NCBI GenBank assembly: GCA_018449595.1
Contig: JAAVUU010000005.1
Coordinates: 1 to 64,000 of the forward strand
Length of the DNA stretch: 64,000 nt
Direction: 5' to 3'
DNA from: Rhizobiales bacterium dw_265
Lineage (GTDB): Bacteria; Pseudomonadota; Alphaproteobacteria; Micropepsales; Micropepsaceae
The translations under genes were made by a program, and so were the position numbers. Every line of letters begins with the position of its first letter. Position 1 is the stretch's first letter. Below, one piece after another: positions 9,066-16,007 of the stretch. The notes under the pieces were generated by a model. It was not told the DNA's origin. It did no database searches and worked only from the letters and a program-made list of their open reading frames with translations.

Positions 9066-10265
9066 CTAGCGCGCAGCCTTTCCATATGCGTCACCTTGCT
9101 GGTGCGCTCGACGCCGCAGCCACCATGCATAGCGCATGTCCCAATCATCCCAGCCGTCTTCGCCCTTTAACTCTAAAGCGGCGTGAAGCGCCCAATTGGG
9201 ATTGAAAAGGAACTCCCGGCCGACCGCGATGATATCGGCGCTTCCGCTGCGCAATATTTTTTCGGCATGGGCGGCATCGCGGATCAAACCCACGGCTGCG
9301 GTTGGCATGCCGAGTTCTCGTTTGATACGGTCGGCAAAAGCGACCTGAAAACCGGGCACGCGGGATACAAGCGACTTTCCGCGCGGCAACTTATTTCCAC
9401 CCGACGAGCAGTCTATCATGTCAACTCCGGCATCGCGGAGATGCGCCGCAAACACTACGGAGTCTTCGATGCTCCAACCAATATCGACTCCGTCCACAGA
9501 TGAGATTCGAGCCAAGATGGGTTTATCCTCAGGCCACTCGGCGCGAATTGCACAAGCAACGAGTGACGGGACACGCATTCTTCCCTCCAGGCTGCCTCCG
9601 TATTCGTCATCCCGCTGGTTCGCCAACGGAGAAAGAAAGTTCTGGAGCAGGTAACCATGCGCACAGTGAATTTCAATTGTGTCGCACCCCGCTTCGCGTG
9701 CGCGAATGGCGGCCTGACGATAGGCCTGCACCATCTGGTGAATATCGTCCGCTGTCATGGCAGCCGGTACAGGCCAGCCCTCATCAAAAGGAAGTGAGGA
9801 AGGACCATGCACCTCCCACGGCGTTTCCCCCCTTTCCGATGCGTCGCGTTCCGACAAATAGGCATTCCCATGCCAGGGGCGCTGGCTGGATGCCTTTCTG
9901 CCGCCGTGGCAAAGTTGAACCCCCACTGGAACACCACATGCGTGTGCAAAATTCACGATACGACGCAGAGGCTCAATCTGCTTATCATCCCAGAGACCGG
10001 GGCAGCCGTACGTTATGCGCCCATCTCGTTTAACAGCCGTGTTCTCGATCATGATCAATCCCGCGCCACCCATCGCGAACCGGCCATAATGAACGAGATG
10101 CATGTCATCCATGACCCCATCCTCGGCGCCATACATGGCCATCGGTGAAAGCATAATCCGGTTTTTCATCTGCATGGACCGCAGACGATAAGGCTGAAAC
10201 AGCAGCGGCTGCGAAACTTCGACTGCTTCTTGGTCCGTAAGCATGGATTGATCTCTTTTCGACAT
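9066..10265 (-). CDS. NADH:flavin oxidoreductase, Old Yellow Enzyme family (YqjM-like)
   Basis: 399 aa FMN TIM barrel. Signatures: MKNRIMLSPMAMYGAEDGV, GVQLCHGGRKASSQ, and EIHCAHGYLLQNFLSPLANQ followed by DEYGGSLEGR. IAVGREFLFNPNWALHAA forms the phosphate-binding end. The thermophilic-like subclass usually has SPMCMY with a redox-tuning Cys; here it reads SPMAMY, so that Cys is Ala. The substrate-binding His pair (HCAH) is kept. It should reduce an activated C=C bond. It is the first gene of the minus-strand set and is divergent from the IclR regulator. Confidence 0.9.
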   Translation of the reverse strand: MSKRDQSMLTDQEAVEVSQPLLFQPYRLRSMQMKNRIMLSPMAMYGAEDGVMDDMHLVHYGRFAMGGAGLIMIENTAVKRDGRITYGCPGLWDDKQIEPLRRIVNFAHACGVPVGVQLCHGGRKASSQRPWHGNAYLSERDASERGETPWEVHGPSSLPFDEGWPVPAAMTADDIHQMVQAYRQAAIRAREAGCDTIEIHCAHGYLLQNFLSPLANQRDDEYGGSLEGRMRVPSLVACAIRAEWPEDKPILARISSVDGVDIGWSIEDSVVFAAHLRDAGVDMIDCSSGGNKLPRGKSLVSRVPGFQVAFADRIKRELGMPTAAVGLIRDAAHAEKILRSGSADIIAVGREFLFNPNWALHAALELKGEDGWDDWDMRYAWWLRRRAHQQGDAYGKAAR

Positions 10266-10795
10266 TGGCTACGCGTCAATCGGCTTGCGAGCTGATGTAG
10301 TCACAGCCATGTTGACCCGTCCTGTTTCTGAAGTAGTTTTCATGTGAAGCCATCGCTTGTCTCGCGGCAATCTGAGTCAGACGGCCATGGATTGGCGTAT
10401 GCACCATCGCGAAAGGCGAAAGCCAGGCTTCCAGCAATAATGATGCACCGCACGCGCCTCAACTCCACGACGAACGCAGTGAACCTCATTTCTTCCGGGC
10501 GCAAAAGTCTCGATCGGAGGCAATAATTCACATGCATGTAAATAATTTCCATATCAACGCAAATCGCGCGTGTTATCTCTGTATATAGATGTTTAATGTG
10601 GAATTGAGGCTGTCAGTCAATTTGACTAAGCGTTCGATCACAGTTGTGAAAGCCGATGCAGGGCGGATGAGCCGACTACCGCTCCAGAGCCAAAACCATG
10701 TTGTGCCGCGATCGGATTGTCATCCGTGAATCAGTGACGGCGCTCGAACGAATGGAATGTACGTTTGGGACTTCGCAAAAACGAGTTGAACGATC
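10266..10795. promoter_or_regulatory. Divergent promoter region between the OYE gene and the IclR regulator
   Basis: A 530-base spacer with no convincing gene; the short minus-strand frame at 10340-10552 has no recognisable homology. It must hold promoters for the leftward OYE operon and the rightward IclR-ligase operon. A 13-base inverted repeat, AGTCAATTTGACT at 10615-10627, is a candidate operator for the IclR protein, by position only. Confidence 0.45.
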
Positions 10796-11599
10796 ATGGC
10801 GAACATCGAAGGCAATTTAGAAAAAAAGCACGAGCTATCCGTTAAGCCCGTCAAGCCGGTTAAGTCTGCAGAGCGCGTATTCACCATGCTCGAGCTGTTT
10901 GAGAGAGAAAAGCGGGGGCTCACAGTCAAGGAAATTGCGTATCATTTGGACTGGCCGCTTTCCAGTGCGTCAGTTTTATTAGGCGTGATGGTAAGGCTCG
11001 GATACCTTGAAATCGAAAAGCCTGGTCGCCGTTTTCTTCCGACGCTAAAAACGGCTCGCCTTGGCCTATGGGTCGAGAACAATTTCAAAGTTGATGACAC
11101 CACCTTTCACATAATGGAGAATATCGCGAAGCTCACGGGCGAAACCGTGTTGCTGGCGGTAAAGCATCAGTGGAGCGCCCTATATATCCATGTCATTCAA
11201 GCGACAAATCCTCTGCGCTTGCATGTTCCGACTGGAACCAAGCGGCCCCTACCTCTTTCAGGCTGCGGCCTTGTACTTCTGGCCGCCCTGAGGGACGAGG
11301 AAATTTTGTCGAACATAGACAAAATGCAAATGCCGGATGCGCCCGACGAACCAAGCGCCAATGAGATTTGCCGCAAGATCCACGATGTCAGGCGTAACGG
11401 CTTCGCAGTAACCGCAGATGCGGTAACGCTTGGCGCGGGCACCGTCGCTGTCCAATTACCGTACGAGATTAAGGGACGCGCAGCAGTAATTGGTGTCGGC
11501 GGCTCGTCCACGGTCATTCGCCAAACCTGGCAGGAAAAATTGCAAATCATCAGGGCCGAAATTACGCGGCACGCCGCGCCACCAATCGCTTTGGAATAG
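10796..11599 (+). CDS. IclR-family transcriptional regulator
   Basis: 267 aa. The N-terminal winged helix-turn-helix starts near SAERVFTMLELFEREKRGLT and includes VKEIAYHLDWPLSSASVLLG. The C-terminal effector domain has GETVLLAVKHQWSALYIHVI, LPLSGCGLVLLAALRDEEIL and a VAVQLPYEIKGRAAVIGVGG end. IclR proteins bind a small acid or aromatic effector and control nearby catabolic operons. It is divergent from the OYE operon and 12 bases upstream of the ligase gene, so it probably regulates both and itself. The first about 20 residues are Lys-rich (repeated KPVK). Confidence 0.92.
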   Translation: MANIEGNLEKKHELSVKPVKPVKSAERVFTMLELFEREKRGLTVKEIAYHLDWPLSSASVLLGVMVRLGYLEIEKPGRRFLPTLKTARLGLWVENNFKVDDTTFHIMENIAKLTGETVLLAVKHQWSALYIHVIQATNPLRLHVPTGTKRPLPLSGCGLVLLAALRDEEILSNIDKMQMPDAPDEPSANEICRKIHDVRRNGFAVTADAVTLGAGTVAVQLPYEIKGRAAVIGVGGSSTVIRQTWQEKLQIIRAEITRHAAPPIALE

Positions 11600-11611
11600 G
11601 AATTGCAACTT

Positions 11612-13231
11612 ATGTTCACCATCGCTTCTCAGTTTATGGCGCAGGCGGAAAGCCGGCCTCACGCTCCGTTTCTATGCATTCCCCCCAGCCCGCAACGCGA
11701 TTATTTGCCGGATGGCCAGGAATACACCTACGAAGAGGTGGCGGCGCGCGCAAAAACATTGACGAAGCACTATGGTGCGGCAGGCATTGGGCACGGCCAC
11801 CGCGTTGCCATTCTTGTCGAAAATCGACCCGATTTTTTTTGGCATTGGATTGCGCTGAATATGCTTGGTGCATCAATCGTACCGCTCAATCCGGACAGCC
11901 GGAAAGCAGAACTGGTTTATATATTTGACCTCACAGAGCCCGACCTCTGCGTGACACTGCCCAAACGCGCGATGGATCTTTCAGAGGCTATTGCCCAGTC
12001 GGGAACAAAAACACCTGTCGTATCCCACCTTCAAGTGGAGGACGGGGATGTGCCAACGATTACCAGGCCCGCTCCCTTCCCGGGACAGCCCGACAGCACA
12101 AGTGAAGCCGGGTTGTTATTTACGTCCGGGACAACAGGAAGCCCCAAGGCATGCGTCCTCAACAACCGTTACTTTGTAACGGCTGGCGTCTGGTACACGT
12201 CACGGGGCGGGCGCGGGACATTCCGATATGGGCAAGAACGCATGTATTCGACCTTGCCCGTGAATCACCTCGGCGGGCTTGGATTTGCAGCGATGGGAAT
12301 GATCGTTTCGGGCGGCTGCCTGATTCAATCGGACCGGTTTAGCCCCCGCCGCGTATGGGCGGACGCTCGCCATACTGGCGCAACGGTGATGCATTACCTG
12401 GGCGTGGTTCTGACAACACTGTTGCAAATGGAGCCAACCGAAGACGAGCGTATGCACTCCATCCGGTTTGCCATGGGCGGCGGCGGCGGAGATCCCGCGC
12501 TTCGGAAGGCCTTCCAAGACCGGTTTGGGGTTGAACTCTGTGAAGGGTGGGGGATGACGGAAACCGGGCGGACAATATATGCTTCGCATCCGCCGTTTCA
12601 TGAAGATGTATCAAACTTTGGTCGCACCACAGAAGGCTTCGAGGTGCGCGTTGTCGATGACGCAAATCAACCCGTTGCCGTCGGGGAACGCGGAGAGCTT
12701 CTGGTGCGATTTTCCGGGCCCGACCCTCGCTTCGGATTTTTTGCACATTATCTCAAGAACGATGAGGCGACCGAGCAGGCGTGGGAGGGCGGATGGTTCC
12801 ACACAGGCGACATGGTATCAATGCTCGCCGACGGCACCATCTGCTTCATAGATCGCAAGAAAAACATTATCCGCCGCGCGGGCGAGAATATAGCCGCAGC
12901 CGAAATCGAATCGGTACTCGATAGGCACCCGGCCATAGAGGTTTCCAGTTGTGTGCCCATCAAAGACCCGATCCGGGAAGAGGAGGTTTTCGCCTTTGTG
13001 CAACTGAAGGACAAAGGTGCTGATGGCGATAAGATCGCCGAAGGCATTTTTCAGTGGTGCCAGGAGCATCTTGCTTACTTTAAAGCGCCGGGCTGGATTT
13101 GCTTTATCGACACCATGCCCTTAACAGGGTCCAACAAGATCAATCGCGCTGTACTGATGGAAAAGGTTAAAGATCCTCAGACTTGCGAAGCGATTGATCT
13201 GCGTTCGATGAAACGCCGCAAGGCATCTTAG
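11612..13231 (+). CDS. AMP-dependent acyl-CoA synthetase/ligase
   Basis: 539 aa from the ATG at 11612, which has AGGAA ten bases upstream; a TTG at 11603 is the alternative. ANL-superfamily motifs in order: LLFTSGTTGSPKACVLNN (P-loop), GWGMTETGRTIYASHP, GWFHTGDMVSM, and IDRKKNIIRRAGENIAAAEI. The C-terminal catalytic Lys lies in MPLTGSNKINRAVL. It activates a carboxylic acid as its CoA thioester via the acyl-adenylate and most resembles CaiC/fatty-acid ligases. It is the likely entry step to the acyl-CoA genes on the opposite strand. Confidence 0.92.
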   Translation: MFTIASQFMAQAESRPHAPFLCIPPSPQRDYLPDGQEYTYEEVAARAKTLTKHYGAAGIGHGHRVAILVENRPDFFWHWIALNMLGASIVPLNPDSRKAELVYIFDLTEPDLCVTLPKRAMDLSEAIAQSGTKTPVVSHLQVEDGDVPTITRPAPFPGQPDSTSEAGLLFTSGTTGSPKACVLNNRYFVTAGVWYTSRGGRGTFRYGQERMYSTLPVNHLGGLGFAAMGMIVSGGCLIQSDRFSPRRVWADARHTGATVMHYLGVVLTTLLQMEPTEDERMHSIRFAMGGGGGDPALRKAFQDRFGVELCEGWGMTETGRTIYASHPPFHEDVSNFGRTTEGFEVRVVDDANQPVAVGERGELLVRFSGPDPRFGFFAHYLKNDEATEQAWEGGWFHTGDMVSMLADGTICFIDRKKNIIRRAGENIAAAEIESVLDRHPAIEVSSCVPIKDPIREEEVFAFVQLKDKGADGDKIAEGIFQWCQEHLAYFKAPGWICFIDTMPLTGSNKINRAVLMEKVKDPQTCEAIDLRSMKRRKAS

Positions 13232-13361
13232 CGCCGTCAGACAGGCGCGCTGACGTCTGAAAGACTTAGCCGAATCCCGATTTCAGCATCCAGCTTCATG
13301 GTCCGAACACCGCTGGCCTTGCAAGAGTGCACACGTTACGCGCGCCTTAAATTGCTGTGAT

Positions 13362-13393
13362 GACAAAAAAATACCGGCCTTACGGCCGGTATT
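13362..13393 (-). terminator. Rho-independent terminator for the racemase-like gene
   Basis: Perfect stem AATACCGGCC / GGCCGGTATT with a 4-base loop (13370-13393). On the minus strand it is followed by a run of seven T (13364-13370). It lies about 45 bases beyond the stop of the leftward racemase-like gene and would also separate it from the converging ligase gene. Confidence 0.8.
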
Positions 13394-13435
13394 AGTTATG
13401 CGGCGACGGGAGACGCCGACGATGATCGCAGAGAA

Positions 13436-14347
13436 CTACCTGCCGAGCTTTTCCTTTTGCGCTGCAAACCAGGCGGGGTCCGATTGGCTGAGAAGGCCAA
13501 CCCTGGCGACAGTCATGCCAGCCTCAGCCCTGAGCCTGGCCATCAGTTCGCCCCAGTTCCATGCGGTTGCCAGGACATCCACAACCGGCACATCGTCCAC
13601 GCGGATAACACCCGCTTCATGGATACCGAGGGCGTAAGGCAGTTCTCCGGGAATGATAACTTCCGCGCCCATAGCAATCAGCTTTCGTGCGGCCGCCTTG
13701 AACCCATCTACAGGTTTGCCGGGATTCAAATAGACAGACCGCAACAAGTCGGGCTGCGGTTCCACAGTCGCCAGGCCAACGACCCGATCGCCCAATTTAT
13801 AGCGCGCGATCGACTCTCTGTTTTTATCGTCGGCGGCGTGGCCGACACCGACAATGCCAACCATCCGCCCAAGGGACATACCAACCGCGAGCGAAGACTC
13901 CATAACGGAGACAATCGCCATATCAGTCAGCGAGCGCATCTCCATGACCTGCTGATCGGAGAATGACCCGATGACCATCGCATCGTAACCCTTGCGCTCG
14001 GCGTCAATGGCTTGATCGGCAATGACACTAAACGCCCGGCTTTCGACGAAGGCATTGGCCCAGGGCAGTTCGTAGATGGACTTTGACCAAGTAATACCAC
14101 CGCCGTGTGAGGGCAGCGGTTCAACATCGACGATTACGCCGCGTTGCCGAGCGCGATCGGACCGCTTCTTCAATGTCGCGAGATAAGGATGGTCGGGCGG
14201 ATAACTGCCAATCAGTTGATGGCGGATCCGGATTGCGCCTTTAGTTGACGGCGTCTGCGCAGCCGCCCCCGTACCAATTGCAGCCGAAGTCAGCCCGGCC
14301 GCGGCCGCGCTTAGGATGTGACGGCGCGGAAGAACATTGTCTACCAT
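13436..14347 (-). CDS. Tat-exported Asp/Glu-racemase-like protein lacking catalytic cysteines
   Basis: 303 aa from the ATG at 14347, preceded by GGGAGG at ideal spacing; 14359 would be a TTG start. The N-terminus LPRRHILSAAAAGLTSAA ending AAAQT is a twin-arginine signal peptide. The mature part follows the Asp/Glu/hydantoin racemase fold: GYDAMVIGSFSD, SLGRMVGIVGVGH and MGAEVIIPGEL at the two usual active-site strands. Both catalytic Cys positions (Cxx after the first strand, LGCT at the second) are replaced, and the protein contains no Cys at all. It may be a periplasmic binding or non-racemase enzyme. It sits downstream of the second symporter and converges on the ligase. Confidence 0.8.
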   Translation of the reverse strand: MVDNVLPRRHILSAAAAGLTSAAIGTGAAAQTPSTKGAIRIRHQLIGSYPPDHPYLATLKKRSDRARQRGVIVDVEPLPSHGGGITWSKSIYELPWANAFVESRAFSVIADQAIDAERKGYDAMVIGSFSDQQVMEMRSLTDMAIVSVMESSLAVGMSLGRMVGIVGVGHAADDKNRESIARYKLGDRVVGLATVEPQPDLLRSVYLNPGKPVDGFKAAARKLIAMGAEVIIPGELPYALGIHEAGVIRVDDVPVVDVLATAWNWGELMARLRAEAGMTVARVGLLSQSDPAWFAAQKEKLGR

Positions 14348-14499
14348 TAAACCTCCCAAAAATAGAACTTTATCGCTGTTTGCTTCAGGTCGCTTTCTTT
14401 GAACCGACGCGATCCAATTGCACTGGTGTGAGATTCATATCACTTGACCAATGGAATTCCCATGATTGCAATTCCATGCATATGAAATGCGAAATTCTA

Positions 14500-15810
14500 T
14501 TATTGCGGAAAAGTCACGAAAGGTTTTGGCTTCACGGCATAGCGATTCGTCAGAAAGAAAACACTGACGGCGGAAATCAGGCAGAGCAGGATCATGTAGA
14601 ACGCCACCGCAAGCGGCGAACCATAGTATTCAAAAAGTGCCGTGGCTATGAGAGGCGCGAAGCCGCCCCCAAAAATCGCACCGAGATTGTAGCCAATTGA
14701 CATGCCCGAATATCGCACAGATGCGTTGAACACCTCGGAAAAGAGAGCCGCCAATGGTCCATACATAAGATAACAGCCACAAAGGCTGATCGACATTGCA
14801 ACTGTCAACGACAGCAAATCGCCACCTTCAATCACTTTCCAGAATGGTATCGCCCACAGCGCCGTGATAGCGGCCCCGAATATTATAACGCCACGGCGCC
14901 CGAACCGGTCGGAACACCATCCGCCGACCAAAACCATAACTGCCGTCAAAAACGTAGAAATGACAACGGCCGCCAAGACCATCTTGCGATCCAAGCCGAG
15001 TTGTGAGGTCATATACGTGACAATGTATGTGACAACGATATAGAAGCAGCCATTCGGAGCAAGCAAGCATCCTGCGGTTGCGAGTACCTCCCGCCAATGA
15101 TGCCGCAAAGCTCCGACAAGAGGCGCTTTATCCGCCCGCTTTGCCTTATGCCCAAGCGCCTCAAATTCGTCCGACTCGCCGACGCGCAATTGAATGTAAG
15201 CGCCCAACCCGATCAAGAGAACGCTGAGAAGAAATGGTACGCGCCAGCCCCATGACTTAAAGTCATGTGGGGAAAGCACTTCAGCATCTATCAGAAAAAT
15301 CACGCTCGCCAGAACAAGACCCGCCGGCACGCCCATTTGACAAAAGCTGCCATAGAAGCCCCTGCGCTTCTCGGGTGCATTTTCAATGGCCAGCAGAGCC
15401 GCGCCTCCCCATTGGCCGCCGACCGCCACGCCTTGCAGAAATCTCAAAACCACCAGTAAGCAAGGCGCGGCATATCCGATCTTGCCGTATGTAGGAAGGC
15501 ACCCAATGAGGCTGGTTGAAAGGCCCATCATAGTCAGCGCAACGACCAATACCCGCTTGCGGCCGAGCAGATCACCAAAGTGGCCAAAAAGCAGCCCTCC
15601 GAGCGGCCTGGCCAAAAATCCAACAGCAAAGGTGGAAAAGGCCGCAAGCCGAGCGATAACGGCCGGCGCGTCTGGCGGGAAAAATATCTCGGGAAATAAA
15701 AGGGCTGTAGCCGTTCCGTAGATGTAGAAGTCATACCATTCGATCGTGGCCGCTGCCAACGAGCTGCCTACAATCCGCACATCCTGCCACCGTCGAGAGT
15801 TACTTTTCAC
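14500..15810 (-). CDS. MFS transporter, metabolite:H+ symporter type (second copy)
   Basis: 436 aa, about 12 membrane segments. It is clearly paralogous to the symporter at 2632: AATIEWYDFYIYGTATALLF, GHFGDLLGRKRVLV, VLRFLQGVAVGGQWGGAALL, RRGFYGSFCQMGVPAGLVL and YSGMSIGYNLGAIFGGGFAP all match segment for segment. It is a likely proton-driven uptake system for the acid consumed by the cluster, or for a pathway intermediate. The space to the racemase-like gene is about 150 bases; upstream is an inverted repeat at 15841-15899. Confidence 0.9.
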   Translation of the reverse strand: MKSNSRRWQDVRIVGSSLAAATIEWYDFYIYGTATALLFPEIFFPPDAPAVIARLAAFSTFAVGFLARPLGGLLFGHFGDLLGRKRVLVVALTMMGLSTSLIGCLPTYGKIGYAAPCLLVVLRFLQGVAVGGQWGGAALLAIENAPEKRRGFYGSFCQMGVPAGLVLASVIFLIDAEVLSPHDFKSWGWRVPFLLSVLLIGLGAYIQLRVGESDEFEALGHKAKRADKAPLVGALRHHWREVLATAGCLLAPNGCFYIVVTYIVTYMTSQLGLDRKMVLAAVVISTFLTAVMVLVGGWCSDRFGRRGVIIFGAAITALWAIPFWKVIEGGDLLSLTVAMSISLCGCYLMYGPLAALFSEVFNASVRYSGMSIGYNLGAIFGGGFAPLIATALFEYYGSPLAVAFYMILLCLISAVSVFFLTNRYAVKPKPFVTFPQ

Positions 15811-15840
15811 CCGGGATCTCCCATCGGCTTCTAGAGTATC

Positions 15841-15899
15841 GTGTGGTCTTGGCTGAACCGGAAGAATACCGGCGTGTCAAAGACCACACTTCACTTTGG
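15841..15899. promoter_or_regulatory. 10-base inverted repeat upstream of the second symporter
   Basis: GTGTGGTCTT at 15841-15850 and its exact complement AAGACCACAC at 15890-15899, separated by 39 bases. It starts 31 bases before the symporter start codon. It could be a two-half-site operator or a long-range hairpin at the 3' end of the TonB-receptor transcript. There is no T run, so a terminator is less likely. Confidence 0.35.
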
Positions 15900-16007
15900 T
15901 TCACGTTCCTGACGAGAGGCGCTTCGCGATAAAGCCTTATTCACCCGATATTCGCCGGCGCGTTATTTGTGCGCGCGATCCCTCTTCTCCCGATAGCGTG
16001 TCAGCCT

